Part shown: one piece after another, positions 43,864 through 53,700 of the stretch
Layout of the letters: every line of letters starts with the position of its first letter
How positions within the stretch are numbered: position 1 is the first letter of the stretch
Assembly (NCBI RefSeq): GCF_003026815.1
Contig: NZ_PYOG01000011.1
Location: 63,063 to 127,062, forward strand
DNA: 64,000 bases
From: Photobacterium damselae
GTDB taxonomy: Bacteria > Pseudomonadota > Gammaproteobacteria > Enterobacterales > Vibrionaceae
Reading direction: 5' to 3'
The notes under the pieces: generated by a model
Database searches by the model: none
What the model was told of the DNA's origin: nothing
What the model saw: only the letters and a program-made list of their open reading frames with translations
Translations under genes and position numbers: made by a program

Positions 43864-45192
43864 TTACATAAAAGCAAGTAGTGGAGAAATACAAAGCAAG
43901 ATACCAGTAATAATAATTAGATTGGTCGCTACACCTTTGTATTTATGTAAGCTAGGCACTTTATATACCAAGTATGCTGGGATCAAACAGCCAACTAAAC
44001 CAAAGATCGGACTACAGATAGAAGTGAACGACAAGATTGGTGCATTAAGTGCAACCGCAGACCATGCCAGCAAAATAATAAATACGGTTACCAATTTATT
44101 AACCAATTGACGGTTAATTTGGGACTCTTCAAATTTTCGTAGCAGCAGATTCATTGCTAAACCACGACATGCTTCTTGGAACGCAAGGAATACTCCAAAG
44201 AAGGAGGTTACGACCGCAAAGATATTGATAACAATTCCGGTAATTGTCGCCCAACTTCCAGGAAAGTAATGAGCAATAATGGCAAGAGCAGAGATATTTT
44301 GTTGCATAGCTTCATGAGCTTGCTCTTGATTTATTGCAAAGGTAAACGATATTGCGAAGAAGAACACGACAACAAATAAGATAGAAAATGCGATAGTCAT
44401 GGCACGAGAGGCTTTATAACGTGCAACTTCAATCGATTTTTCATGGGAGCGGTATGAGATCACCATTGGGCTAAGTGATTGGATAAATAGGATCGAGGTT
44501 AGCGTAAACGGTAAGGTAATGATCGCATCCTTGATCATTGTTCCCATATTTCCCATTGCTGGAATATTATTGAAATCCCAGCGAGAAATAAGCAGTACTC
44601 CCATAACACCAACCAAAGTTAATACCGTTACTGCCATAAATCCTGACAGTTTAAACAGCAACTTTTCACCTTTAGAACCGATAAAGGCCAAAATACAGAT
44701 AAGTGCTAAGCCATAAAAAGCATTTTGGTTTAAATGGCCTTCGGTAATGCCAAAGGTATGCAGATAAGATGAGCTATCATTGGTAACGGCAAGTGAATAT
44801 ACCAGTACCCAAATAACTAACATCAAAAAATAGAGAATACCAAGAGCTACACCCCAGTTTTTGCCTAAGTAGCCAGAAATAACGCCAGGGTAATCTGTAC
44901 ATTCTTTTGATTCTGCTAACGTATTAATAAATAGCTTTTGGAAGAGATACATTGCTGGGTAGCCAATGATCGAAGAGAGTAGAAAGACCCAAAGTCCCAT
45001 CACGCCAACTTGCACAGGAAGGAAAACAATACCGGCACCAATTGCCATGCCGATACTCATTACAATCCATCCAATATCAACGCTGTCAAATTTTATCGCT
45101 TGCTTCCACTCTTGCTCTGACATATTGGCTCTAATGTGGGGTGAGACTTTGGTATTGCACGCAGATTTTACTGCTGGGGTGATATCACTCAT
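43864..45192 (-). CDS. cyuP: HAAAP-family amino-acid transporter, probable cysteine/serine permease CyuP
   Basis: About 442 residues with eleven membrane helices. The opening FDSVDIGWIVMSIGMAIGAGIVFLPVQVGVMGLWVFLLSSIIGYPAMYLFQ is the hydroxy/aromatic amino-acid permease signature, close to SdaC and YhaO. The neighbouring gene upstream is a CyuA/YhaM desulfidase; E. coli yhaM-yhaO (cyuA-cyuP) are likewise adjacent and serve anaerobic cysteine catabolism. I therefore favour cysteine (or serine) as substrate. ATG 45192 (MSDITPAVK) is preferred to ATG 45204 because GGAAA precedes it at good spacing. It is separated from cyuA by about 570 bases, more than in E. coli. Confidence 0.78.
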   Translation of the reverse strand: MSDITPAVKSACNTKVSPHIRANMSEQEWKQAIKFDSVDIGWIVMSIGMAIGAGIVFLPVQVGVMGLWVFLLSSIIGYPAMYLFQKLFINTLAESKECTDYPGVISGYLGKNWGVALGILYFLMLVIWVLVYSLAVTNDSSSYLHTFGITEGHLNQNAFYGLALICILAFIGSKGEKLLFKLSGFMAVTVLTLVGVMGVLLISRWDFNNIPAMGNMGTMIKDAIITLPFTLTSILFIQSLSPMVISYRSHEKSIEVARYKASRAMTIAFSILFVVVFFFAISFTFAINQEQAHEAMQQNISALAIIAHYFPGSWATITGIVINIFAVVTSFFGVFLAFQEACRGLAMNLLLRKFEESQINRQLVNKLVTVFIILLAWSAVALNAPILSFTSICSPIFGLVGCLIPAYLVYKVPSLHKYKGVATNLIIITGILLCISPLLAFM

Positions 45193-45763
45193 AGTGGTTT
45201 CCATTTAGTAGGGTTGTTATTTTTATTTTAGATACAGAGCATCAATTCTCTTCAAGATGAGCATACGCAGATATGAAGAGAATTATTTTGCAAAAAAACG
45301 CATGTAACTAGCATAAAAAGAAATCCATTCTCTGCCATTGGGTTAAGCATAAAATGAATTTTCACCCTTGATTTTGATCAGTTTAAATGATCTTTTTTGT
45401 GTCTAATAGTTTGAATTACTTCAATATTTTTATATTTATTTGGCTCTGTAATGGCCTTGTGTTTTCATCTGTTACTGAGAGATAAATCGCAAGTTTAGTC
45501 ATTTTTTCTAAAATAAGCTGTTAGGTGGAGACTTATTCTAAAAAGGGAACAATCTTGAGTAATTTTATCTGGTATTACAGATTGGATAGGATTATCTCGC
45601 TAGAGAATATAATTAGAAATAACTAAAGGTTATAAGTTATCACTAATGCTTATTAAGAAGGGAATAAATAGAATTAAAAATCAATTGAGAGGTAAGGATA
45701 AACCCATTGCATTTACACAATGGGCTTAGTTGTACGGAGAGTAAATGATGATCCGAAGTGGTA
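45193..45763. other. 570-bp gap between cyuA and cyuP
   Basis: No gene visible. A hairpin at 45703-45724 (CCCATTG/CAATGGG) lies just beyond the cyuA stop and may attenuate or end its transcript; a T run is weak. The rest is AT-rich and presumably holds a separate promoter for cyuP. Confidence 0.45.
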
Positions 45764-47068
45764 TTACGACTTGTTCACCATGATATCTAGAATTTGCACA
45801 TCGGTTTGAGTCATTGCGCCATTGGCTAGAGCGGATAAGTTGCGAATAGATGTATCTACATCATCTGCCACAATACCTTCGTTACCTGTTACACGAATAC
45901 CATCAAGGGCCATTAATGCGGCTTTAACGGCAGCGCTAGCAGAAGATGAAACTTTCATTGCACAACTGGTTTTTGCACCATCACAAATAATACCGGCAAT
46001 ATCCCCAATCATGCTGCAAATAGCAGAGCTGATTTGTGGAAAGTTACCACCCAGTAACCAAGTCATCCCCGCTACCGCTCCCATTGAAGCTGTTGTTGCT
46101 CCACAAAGTGCTGAGAGCTTATTTTGATGACTTTTAATATAAATGGCCATTAAATGGGAAAGCATAAGAGCTCGAATTTGTTGCTCTTTATTGGCTTTAA
46201 TAAAATCGGCCACAGCAACAACTGGCATTGTGGCTGCAATCCCCTGGTTACCAGAACCTGAGTTACTCATTGCAGGCTTCATAGCTCCATCCATTCGCGC
46301 ATCAGATGCAGCAGAGGTTCGGCAGAGTACCTCAGTTAAAAGACCGCCAGATAAGAGTCCACGGTCGACATTACGCTGGAATGTAGCACCAATTTGTAAG
46401 CCGTATTTACCTGTTAGGCCTTCAATAGATAATGCGTCATTAAGCTCATAAGCTTGTTCAATAAAACGAATATCTTCAAGAGGGGCATTCATTGCAAAAT
46501 CATAGATATCTTCTGCAATGGCTTCTATAAATGGATTTTCAGCGGCGCTCGCTTTTTGTGCTGATGCATCTTTTTGTGCCGTAAACGTCGTGATGCCGTC
46601 TTCTTCAATTGCAATTACTTGTGTGTGACTATCGGCAATGGTAACACTAACAAAATGCTCTCCGCTGTATAACGTTGCTTTGGCATAAAGAATATTGGTA
46701 ACATCGGCAACGGTTACTGCAACATTACCATTATCAATAAGCGCTTTACCTAACTTAACGTCTTGCTCGGTGATATTTTTTAATACTTCAAGTTGTGCTT
46801 GTGAATCACCTGCGATAGCTCCAACTGCAGCAGCAATGGGTAAGCCAACCATACCTGTTCCTGGTACTCCAACACCCATTCCGTTTTTCATTAGGTTTGG
46901 TGATACTTGAGCACGAATTGCATCTATCTGAGTAACTCCTCGTTGCTTTAGTTTCTCCATCGCAATGGCAGCAGCAAGAGCAACTGAGACTGGCTCGGTA
47001 CAGCCAAGAGCTGGAACCACATCGCGTTTAACAACAGAAATAAACCCATTCCATAGATGCTTTTTCAT
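45764..47068 (-). CDS. cyuA: L-cysteine desulfidase CyuA (YhaM, UPF0597)
   Basis: A 434-residue UPF0597-family enzyme. It has the conserved cysteine segments GCTEPVSVALAAA near residue 24, LSALCGATTASMGAVAG near 325 and GIICDGAKTSCAMKVSSSASAAVKAA near 365; these cysteines hold the iron-sulfur cluster in characterised cysteine desulfidases. The reaction releases sulfide, ammonia and pyruvate from cysteine. The glycine-rich MKNGMGVGVPGTGMVGLPIAAAVGA is also diagnostic. I start at ATG 47068, 7 nt after AAGGTG; the frame also opens with a GTG at 47077. Divergent from the purine permease gene. Confidence 0.92.
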   Translation of the reverse strand: MKKHLWNGFISVVKRDVVPALGCTEPVSVALAAAIAMEKLKQRGVTQIDAIRAQVSPNLMKNGMGVGVPGTGMVGLPIAAAVGAIAGDSQAQLEVLKNITEQDVKLGKALIDNGNVAVTVADVTNILYAKATLYSGEHFVSVTIADSHTQVIAIEEDGITTFTAQKDASAQKASAAENPFIEAIAEDIYDFAMNAPLEDIRFIEQAYELNDALSIEGLTGKYGLQIGATFQRNVDRGLLSGGLLTEVLCRTSAASDARMDGAMKPAMSNSGSGNQGIAATMPVVAVADFIKANKEQQIRALMLSHLMAIYIKSHQNKLSALCGATTASMGAVAGMTWLLGGNFPQISSAICSMIGDIAGIICDGAKTSCAMKVSSSASAAVKAALMALDGIRVTGNEGIVADDVDTSIRNLSALANGAMTQTDVQILDIMVNKS

Positions 47069-47339
47069 TATATTCACCTTAAATCCACTGCTAGAGATAC
47101 AGAGCTTGTTAGCGATATAGAAGAAATAAAGTGCTCTGTATGATTTTGGATTATATTAACGCTAGAAATGAAGAAATGTTTTCCCTTTTTATCCTCATTT
47201 TTTATTGATATATAGAAATGTTTTCTATGATTGTTGCTGTGAATAGGTTGTTTGTTGACTGGATCACATAATTAATAGAATTTAAATTGTTAATTATCTG
47301 TAAGCTTTAAACGTAAATTTCACATATTTTCTTAATCTG

Positions 47340-47355
47340 TAGCAATCGTTTTCGT
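47340..47355. promoter_or_regulatory. PurR-box-like site, distal
   Basis: TAGCAATCGTTTTCGT agrees with the E. coli PurR operator pattern ANGCAANCGNTTNCNT at every fixed position but the first. It lies about 190 bases upstream of the purine permease start. Confidence 0.55.
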
Positions 47356-47460
47356 TTGCAATTAATTGTCTGCTGTTTTCTTCACCAAATACCAATGAGA
47401 TCATCATCAAATTTTTGCTTTTTGTGTTAAAGCTTCTTAAAATCGCGGCAAAAATTAAAA

Positions 47461-47476
47461 AGCCAAACGTTTGCGT
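47461..47476. promoter_or_regulatory. PurR-box-like site, proximal
   Basis: AGCCAAACGTTTGCGT agrees with ANGCAANCGNTTNCNT at every fixed position but the third and keeps the central AAACGTTT. It is 50 bases upstream of the permease start, a position suited to repression by PurR when guanine or hypoxanthine is plentiful. Confidence 0.65.
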
Positions 47477-47528
47477 TGCGTTTTTTTACTTCCTTTAAGC
47501 CTGACGACAATCATGAAGGATAACTCTC

Positions 47529-48890
47529 ATGTCAGATAATCGCTCCATTGCTTCTCATGCAACTGGTCATACTGGGTTAGATCGTTTTTTTCAAATCTCT
47601 GAACGTGGTAGCTCCGTGCGCCAAGAAGTCGTTGCTGGATTAACGACATTTTTAGCAATGGTATATTCTGTTATCGTTGTTCCAAGCATGTTAGGTGCGG
47701 CAGGTTTTAACCAAGGTGCTGTATTTATTGCAACGTGTTTAGTTGCGGCCTTTGGTTCTTTACTTATGGGTCTTTGGGCTAATCTTCCGATGGCTATTGG
47801 GTGTGCCATTTCTTTAACTGCTTTTACCGCATTTAGTTTAGTGCTAGGGCAAGGGATCAGTATTCCTGTTGCGTTGGGTGCCGTATTTTTAATGGGTTTA
47901 ATCTTTACTGCGATTACCGTAACAGGGGTACGGAAGTGGATTTTATCTAATATGCCTTTTGGAATTGCTCATGGTACAGGCATTGGTATTGGTCTATTTC
48001 TATTGTTAATTGCAGCCAATGGTGTTGGTTTAGTAGTTAAAAACCCTCATGAAGGTCTCCCTGTTGCAATGGGGGATTTCACTTCTCTACCTGTACTTAT
48101 GTCTCTTATTGGTTTAGCTGCGATATTTGGTCTTGAAAAACGTCGCGTTCCTGGTGGTATTTTATTAGTTATTATTGCTATTTCTGTTTTTGGTTTAATT
48201 TTCGACCCGAAAGTAACATTCCATGGCTTCTTTGCAATGCCAACTTTTGGCAGTGAAGGGGAATCTTTGCTTGGCACTATGGACATTATGGGGGCACTAA
48301 ACCCAGTTGTTTTGCCAAGTGTTCTAGCCCTTGTGATGACGGCTATTTTTGATGCTACAGGTACGATTCGTGCTGTTGCAGGACAGGCTAATTTGCTCAA
48401 TGAACGTGGTCATATTATTAGTGGTGGTAAAGCTCTTACTGCAGACTCAGTAAGCAGTATTTTTGCTGGTTTTGTTGGTGGTGCTCCTGCTGCTGTTTAT
48501 ATTGAATCAGCCGCTGGAACTGCAGCTGGTGGTAAAACTGGCTTAACAGCAACCGTTGTTGGTGCTCTGTTTCTACTTATGCTATTTCTCTCTCCATTAA
48601 GTTACTTAGTTCCTGCTTACGCGACCGCACCAGCTCTTATGTATGTCGGTCTACTTATGCTCAGTAATGTTAGCAAATTAAATATGGACGATCTGGTTGA
48701 TGGTCTTTCAGGATTACTGTGTGCTGTCTTTATTGTATTAACTAGCAATATTGTTACAGGCATCATGTTAGGTTTTGCCGCACTTGTTATTGGACGCGTC
48801 ATTTCTGGTGAGTGGCGTCGCCTTAACATCGGAACTGTACTGATTGCGATTGTTCTTGTTGCTTTTTATGCTGGTGGTTGGGCTATTTAA
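47529..48890 (+). CDS. NCS2-family purine permease (AzgA type: adenine or guanine/hypoxanthine)
   Basis: A 453-residue transporter with about 13 hydrophobic helices. Signatures of the AzgA subgroup are [39 protein letters not shown] at the start, [40 protein letters not shown] and [30 protein letters not shown]. coli members of this subgroup carry adenine (AdeP/AdeQ) or guanine and hypoxanthine (GhxP/GhxQ) with protons; sequence alone does not separate these. AAGGA precedes the ATG. Two PurR-box-like sites in the upstream region support purine repression. Confidence 0.9.
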   Translation: MSDNRSIASHATGHTGLDRFFQISERGSSVRQEVVAGLTTFLAMVYSVIVVPSMLGAAGFNQGAVFIATCLVAAFGSLLMGLWANLPMAIGCAISLTAFTAFSLVLGQGISIPVALGAVFLMGLIFTAITVTGVRKWILSNMPFGIAHGTGIGIGLFLLLIAANGVGLVVKNPHEGLPVAMGDFTSLPVLMSLIGLAAIFGLEKRRVPGGILLVIIAISVFGLIFDPKVTFHGFFAMPTFGSEGESLLGTMDIMGALNPVVLPSVLALVMTAIFDATGTIRAVAGQANLLNERGHIISGGKALTADSVSSIFAGFVGGAPAAVYIESAAGTAAGGKTGLTATVVGALFLLMLFLSPLSYLVPAYATAPALMYVGLLMLSNVSKLNMDDLVDGLSGLLCAVFIVLTSNIVTGIMLGFAALVIGRVISGEWRRLNIGTVLIAIVLVAFYAGGWAI

Positions 48891-48915
48891 GATTTAATCA
48901 TTAGAACGTTATAAA

Positions 48916-48948
48916 AGCCCTTGAGTTAGTATGATCTCAAGGGTTTTT
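48916..48948 (+). terminator. Terminator of the purine permease gene
   Basis: AGCCCTTGAG pairs with CTCAAGGGTT and is followed by a T run, 26 bases after the stop. Confidence 0.88.
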
Positions 48949-49054
48949 TTGTGATTAAGAAATATTTTTTTACATGCCAATAAAACATTGTTTTTGACGA
49001 TGAGATAAAAACATGTAATATCGTCGCCAATATTGATACATGGTGATGTGAAAC

Positions 49055-50146
49055 ATGAAACTAAAATTATTAAGTGCGTTACTGGCCTCTGTTGTCGCAT
49101 ACTCAGCTAATGCGTGTACAGGTATCTCTCTTTCATCTACTAACCACGATTATGTTCAAGCTCGTACTATTGAGTGGGGCGAAAGCGATCTAAATAGCAA
49201 GCTGGTTGTTTCTCCTCGAGAGCATTCGTATACCTCTATCTTACCAGATCAAAAGAAAGGCTTAACTTGGCAGAGCAAATATGGTTTTGCTGGTATCTCA
49301 GTAAGTGATGACCGTTTTATTGCCGAAGGGGTAAACGAAGAAGGCTTAACCGCAGGATTATTCTATTTTAAGAATTACGGCTCTTTAGCTAAGTACGATC
49401 CAAACTCTGTTGCGAATAATATTACAGATATGGATTTTGTTCGTTGGATGTTAAGTCAATTTAAAACGGTAGCAGAAGTCGAGCAGGCGCTTAATCAGAT
49501 TAAGATTGTTCCTGTTTATATGGATGCAAAAGGTAATCCATCACCAACTGCCCACTGGCGTGTTTCTGATAAGCAAGGTAACAGCATCGTGATTGAGATT
49601 ATGGATCATGGGCAGATCCATATTCATAAAAATACCGCTAAAGTCCTGACTAATGCTCCTGACTATAATTGGCAGGTAACAAATTTAAATAACTACATAA
49701 ATTTACATCCGGGAGTGAGTCAGGCTCAGCAGATTAATGGCGTTAATGCTTTCTCATTTGGCGTTGGCTCTGGTGCTTTAGGCTTACCTGGCGATATTAC
49801 ACCACCGTCACGATTTGTTCGTGCGGCATTTTATGTAAACTCGGCACCTGTTATGAAAACGGGTGATGAAGCTGTTTCTCAAGCATTTCATATTTTAAAT
49901 AACTTCGATATTCCAATCGGCAGTGAGTTTAATGCAAAGGAATACATCCCAGCAGATTTACCAAGTGCGACACAATGGACATCAGTTATCGATCAGACTC
50001 GTGGGTTGTTGTTCTACAAAACTATGCGTGATAGCACCATCAAGAAGGTAGATTTAAGTAAGCTAAGCTTTACTGGTAAGAAAGAAGAAGTTCGTCCTTT
50101 AGATAATGGTAAGTTTTCGGTTGAAGACGTGACGCCATCTCTTTAA
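49055..50146 (+). CDS. Secreted choloylglycine hydrolase / penicillin V acylase family protein
   Basis: A 363-residue Ntn-hydrolase. A signal peptide (MKLKLLSALLASVVAYSANA) ends exactly before Cys21, and Cys-T-G-I-S then becomes the N-terminal catalytic nucleophile, as the family requires. Other conserved pieces are QARTIEWGESDLNSKLVVSPR, INEEGL-like EGVNEEGLTAGLFY, VLTNAPDYNWQVTNLNNY and GLPGDITPPSRFVRA. Members hydrolyse bile-salt amides, penicillin V or acyl-homoserine lactones; periplasmic Gram-negative relatives are often AHL or penicillin acylases. Given that Aliivibrio uses AHL signals and lives in hosts, any of these could apply. Monocistronic with a terminator. Confidence 0.88.
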   Translation: MKLKLLSALLASVVAYSANACTGISLSSTNHDYVQARTIEWGESDLNSKLVVSPREHSYTSILPDQKKGLTWQSKYGFAGISVSDDRFIAEGVNEEGLTAGLFYFKNYGSLAKYDPNSVANNITDMDFVRWMLSQFKTVAEVEQALNQIKIVPVYMDAKGNPSPTAHWRVSDKQGNSIVIEIMDHGQIHIHKNTAKVLTNAPDYNWQVTNLNNYINLHPGVSQAQQINGVNAFSFGVGSGALGLPGDITPPSRFVRAAFYVNSAPVMKTGDEAVSQAFHILNNFDIPIGSEFNAKEYIPADLPSATQWTSVIDQTRGLLFYKTMRDSTIKKVDLSKLSFTGKKEEVRPLDNGKFSVEDVTPSL

Positions 50147-50171
50147 GTAAAGTACGTCATTGTTAAGTTAG

Positions 50172-50206
50172 AAGCACAGTATTTTTTAAGGTACTGTGCT
50201 TTTTTT
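50172..50206 (+). terminator. Terminator of the choloylglycine hydrolase gene
   Basis: AAGCACAGTA pairs with TACTGTGCTT and is followed by seven T. The next 430 bases to 50634 are AT-rich and show no gene or structure I can name. Confidence 0.88.
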
Positions 50207-50634
50207 GTGTTTTATATCCCTATCTAGATACTATTTTGGTGTAGAGCTAATACTCTATATATTTGCAATGTATTATTTCCAATAATGAAAGGATTTAATT
50301 CGGTGAATATTCCTAGCTTGCTTTTTATGTTTATTTTTTGATTTGTTGTTTGATGAGTTATGAATGACTTTAAGTTGATGCTTGATTATTCATAAGCTTA
50401 GAAAAATAGAATTATTTATATCTTTTCATTTTTATTATTATTTTTAATAGTCGTCCAAAGCTCAATCGTATTACATGCAATTTAGGACAATACGACTTTT
50501 ACATTATACGAATCTAACGTTGCAACTATGTCGCTAATAATTTTTAAATCTTCTGGTATGTTTAGTATCGAAGTCGCCACAAGAATACTGACATGCTTCA
50601 TTATCATAAGTACAGAGACATCTAGGAGCGTAAT

Positions 50635-50817
50635 ATGAAAGTTGTTATTGAGTTTACAGAAACCGGTAAATATCGTGATCAAGCATGGGAAGGTTCATTT
50701 CTTTGCTCAAAAGGTCAACTACACGCAGTAACACCTTCTTATGCCGCGCAGTTAATCCAACAGCGCAAAGCGGTTGTCTGTATGGATAAAGATGGTGAGA
50801 TCCGAATTGAGAAATAA
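50635..50817 (+). CDS. 60-residue conserved-looking small protein
   Basis: Starts at ATG 50635 with TAGGAG about 6 nt upstream, the best ribosome-binding site in the surrounding kilobase. The product, MKVVIEFTETGKYRDQAWEG through DGEIRIEK, is a well-balanced soluble mini-protein with two beta-like ends and a helix (SYAAQLIQQRKAVVCM). It reads as a real gene rather than noise, although I cannot name the family. An overlapping minus-strand frame (50482-50682) has no such start signal. It stands alone in a long AT-rich gap. Confidence 0.65.
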   Translation: MKVVIEFTETGKYRDQAWEGSFLCSKGQLHAVTPSYAAQLIQQRKAVVCMDKDGEIRIEK

Positions 50818-51019
50818 TGTAATTTCTTAATTTAGTACAGAATTAGAATTAACTAAGTTATGTATCACAATGGATGTGCTCATTCTCTACATAACTTAGT
50901 TTCCTAAATGAAACCTTTTTTATTCACAGTTTTTTTCATTTTGGGAAGATTACAAGTATTGCTTATAGATACTTGGGTTAAGCGGGGAAAGCCGGATGCT
51001 TTCCCTATTTTTTTATCTT

Positions 51020-52036
51020 TCATTTATAAAGCATAATACTGTTTGCTAACGCTATTTTACATTCATCAAGCCATTGATAACGTTTAGTATAGAGTTTTCG
51101 CTTGGTTCTATTTAGTTGATCTACATCTTTTCGTTCTGGTTGAGTGGGTAGCTGATAGGTATACTTATCAATACGCTTACCATGGTATTCCTGCCATAGC
51201 TTATCGTAATCAAAACTCACTGCATTTCGTTTCGAACCTATATAACGCAACGCTTGATAAATATGGCCTTGGTTAGATATGGCACATATGTTCTCTATCT
51301 CAAAGAGCTGTGCAAACATCATTACGATTTCAACCATTAAGGCTTTGGTTCGCAGGCCATGTAATGCTTTGGTAAGACTTTTTATCGTTTCATTTCGATT
51401 ATAGATACTCTCCGTAGGCCCTTGTAGAGAACCAATGTAAAGAGTATTTTCAGTTGTTGATATCGTAAAGCTGATTGAATAAAGCCGTTGACCGTATTCA
51501 TCGATAAGTTGGAGCCCTAGCGATCCTTCTCTGCGTTCGCCTGAGTTGAGATTAATACTGTAGGATCTTTTGTCTTTATCTTGAAACTGATATAACACGA
51601 TGCCTCTATTTTTATAGATAGCATCTATATGATAAGGAAAATGTTTAAGCATAAAAGTGAAATGCTCAACAATAAGTTGGGTTCTTCTTGCTTGTGACCA
51701 TCCAAGATTGCCATAGGGCTTTAAAGGCTTTTCGAGAAGACAAGGAAATTGCGTTTTTAATGGTGCTAGCAGAGGTGTGGTCAACAAATCTAGCATGGTT
51801 TGAACCGTTTTTGGCGAGGTTAAGCACCAAAAAACAAAGCGAGCATTTTTACGTATTTTTTGAATCCCTGCTGTATGTGGATACACTAAGTTTGCAAGGC
51901 TAATTGCTTGCTGTAGCCGACTATTGTTATCTTGGGATGGTAAAGTAGTGCTCACTGGATATCCTTGGCTATTTACGATAGAACATCCCATCTTAAAAAA
52001 ATGACTTTCAAAGTTCTGTCTTATTGATGTAAGCAA
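51020..52036 (-). CDS. VirK/YbjX (DUF535) family protein
   Basis: A 338-residue protein of the VirK/YbjX family, recognised by YRFRFWCLTSP-like RKNARFVFWCLTSPKTVQTML, RTQLIVEHF near the middle, GSLQGP and the region ALHGLRTKALMVEIVMMFAQLFEIENICAISNQGHIYQALRYIG. In Shigella and Salmonella relatives affect virulence-factor localisation or peptide resistance, but the biochemical role is unknown. ATG 51991 (MGCSIVNSQGYPVS) is an alternative start. It marks the left boundary of the agaR-PTS-treC mosaic; the 320 bases between them are AT-rich without visible features. Confidence 0.85.
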   Translation of the reverse strand: MLTSIRQNFESHFFKMGCSIVNSQGYPVSTTLPSQDNNSRLQQAISLANLVYPHTAGIQKIRKNARFVFWCLTSPKTVQTMLDLLTTPLLAPLKTQFPCLLEKPLKPYGNLGWSQARRTQLIVEHFTFMLKHFPYHIDAIYKNRGIVLYQFQDKDKRSYSINLNSGERREGSLGLQLIDEYGQRLYSISFTISTTENTLYIGSLQGPTESIYNRNETIKSLTKALHGLRTKALMVEIVMMFAQLFEIENICAISNQGHIYQALRYIGSKRNAVSFDYDKLWQEYHGKRIDKYTYQLPTQPERKDVDQLNRTKRKLYTKRYQWLDECKIALANSIMLYK

Positions 52037-52358
52037 TTGTCATTGTTGTATTTGTTAATATTCTATATTTGTGATCTTTATCAACTGAAAGATTGAAATA
52101 AATAATAAAAAATATATTTATTAAAACCTTTCGATGGTGATTAATATCATTATTTTTCTTATTGATTTCACTGGATAGGTGTAAATATATTCTTTTTTAG
52201 CGGTTTTCACTTTCACTACAATGAAAGGTTTTATTCCAAAATTAAATAGAACAATGATTGTGATCAGGATTTCATTTTTAATTTTATTTAAGTGCTGAAA
52301 TGAATTTATAAGATTACTTATCTTTATTAAGTTTCTAACTAAAATTTTGGAGTTAGAT

Positions 52359-53136
52359 ATGACCAGCACGGAACGCAGACAAAAAATAATGCAAGCAATA
52401 CGAGAACATGGTTCTGGTAAAGTAGATGACTTTGCATCTGAATTTAATGTATCAACGGTTACCATTCGACATGATTTAAATTTACTCGAAAAACAAGGAT
52501 GTATTTTTCGTTGTTATGGTGGTGCAACCTTAAATCCGCACTTTGCATTTGAATTACCGCTATATCATAAAAGACAAGTTAATCGTTCTATTAAAGATCT
52601 AATTGCTTCTACGGCTGCGAATCTGATTCATGATGGTGATACTGTTATTTTAGATTCTGGTTCAACCATTGCTAGAATGACTCCATATTTAGCCAACAAA
52701 AAACAGTTGGTTATTATGACAAATTCTCTTAATACTGCTTACTCAATTAAGTGGTTATGAAAATATCGATCTTCATGTTGTAGGTGGGCAGTTACGCCGA
52801 TCTTCATGTTCTTTAATTGGACATCAAGGGGAGGACCAAATTCTTGGCCATCGCTTTGATAAGTTATTTTTAGGCGTCGATGGATTTGATTTAACTGCTG
52901 GGATCACAACTCCAGATGCAAATGAAGCTTGTATTAATCGAGCAATGTGCTCAGTTGCTAATGAGATAATTGCTGTTGCAGACTCTTCTAAATTTGGTCG
53001 TAAGAGTTTTTGTATGATAAGAGAAAGTCATCAAATTAATACATTAATAACTGATAGTAATATTTCTCATCATTATCATGACAAGCTATTAAGCCTAGGT
53101 GTTGAAGTTATTATTGCTGATAATAAACAGCATTAA
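52359..53136 (+). pseudogene. agaR: AgaR-like DeoR-family repressor, broken by a single-base frameshift
   Basis: The first part, from ATG 52359 with GGAG 7 nt upstream, encodes the DeoR helix-turn-helix (STERRQKIMQAIREHGSGKVDDFASEFNVSTVTIRHDLNLLEKQG) and the start of the sugar-phosphate sensor (DTVILDSGSTIARM), then stops at 52758-52760. From about 52747 the next frame continues the homology without a gap: LSGYENIDLHVVGGQLRRSS, LFLGVDGFDLTAGITTPDANEACINRAMCSVANEIIAVADSSKFGR, to 53136. One extra base between about 52743 and 52747 explains it. The intact protein would be a repressor of amino-sugar genes, matching the PTS downstream. It may be a true mutation or a sequence error. Confidence 0.85.
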
Positions 53137-53207
53137 TTTTATTTTTTTAGGGAATTATTTAATAAAAAAACAGATGGATTTATATCATTGATAAAAAGGA
53201 ATGTGTT

Positions 53208-53681
53208 ATGCCTAATATTGTATTAAGTCGTATAGATGAACGTTTAGTGCATGGTCAAGTCGGGGTGCAATGGGTTGGTTTTGCTAATGCAAATATTGTT
53301 ATTGTTGCCAATGATGAAGTTGCCCAAGATGAAATGCAACAGAATTTAATGGAAATGGTACTTGCAGATGGTATTGCAATTCGTTTTTGGTCAATACAAA
53401 AAACAATCGAGACAATTCATAAAGCAGCAGATCGACAAAAAATATTACTTGTATGTAAAACACCACAAGATTTTCGTTTATTAGTTGAAGGTGGGGTTCC
53501 GATTGAAAGGATCAATGTTGGTAATATGCACTATAGCGACGGTAAGAATCAAATAGCGAAAACCGTTTCTGTTGATCTAAATGATATAGAACAATTTAAA
53601 CGATTAAAGGAATTAGGAGTCACTTGTTATGTACAAGGTGTTCCTACTGAAAGTGCAACAGATCTATTCACTTTGTTGTAA
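53208..53681 (+). CDS. agaV: PTS EIIB, N-acetylgalactosamine type (AgaV)
   Basis: A 157-residue mannose-family EIIB. The opening NIVLSRIDERLVHGQVGVQWVGFANANIVIVANDEVA is nearly that of E. coli AgaV; His15 in RLVHGQ is the phosphorylated residue. QKILLVCKTPQDFRLLVEGGVP and INVGNMHYSDGKNQIAKTVSVD confirm the subgroup. It accepts phosphate from EIIA and passes it to the incoming sugar. First of four PTS genes in one operon, 70 bases after the broken agaR. Confidence 0.92.
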   Translation: MPNIVLSRIDERLVHGQVGVQWVGFANANIVIVANDEVAQDEMQQNLMEMVLADGIAIRFWSIQKTIETIHKAADRQKILLVCKTPQDFRLLVEGGVPIERINVGNMHYSDGKNQIAKTVSVDLNDIEQFKRLKELGVTCYVQGVPTESATDLFTLL

Positions 53682-53700
53682 TTGAATAAGGGATGTCATT

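Noticed and set aside
45360..45400. FNR or CRP site upstream of cyuP (TGATC repeats)
   Set aside because: The two TGATC motifs are in direct, not inverted, orientation and do not fit either consensus.
50482..50682. 66-codon minus-strand open frame overlapping the 60-residue gene
   Set aside because: No ribosome-binding site; the plus-strand gene at 50635 has a much better start.
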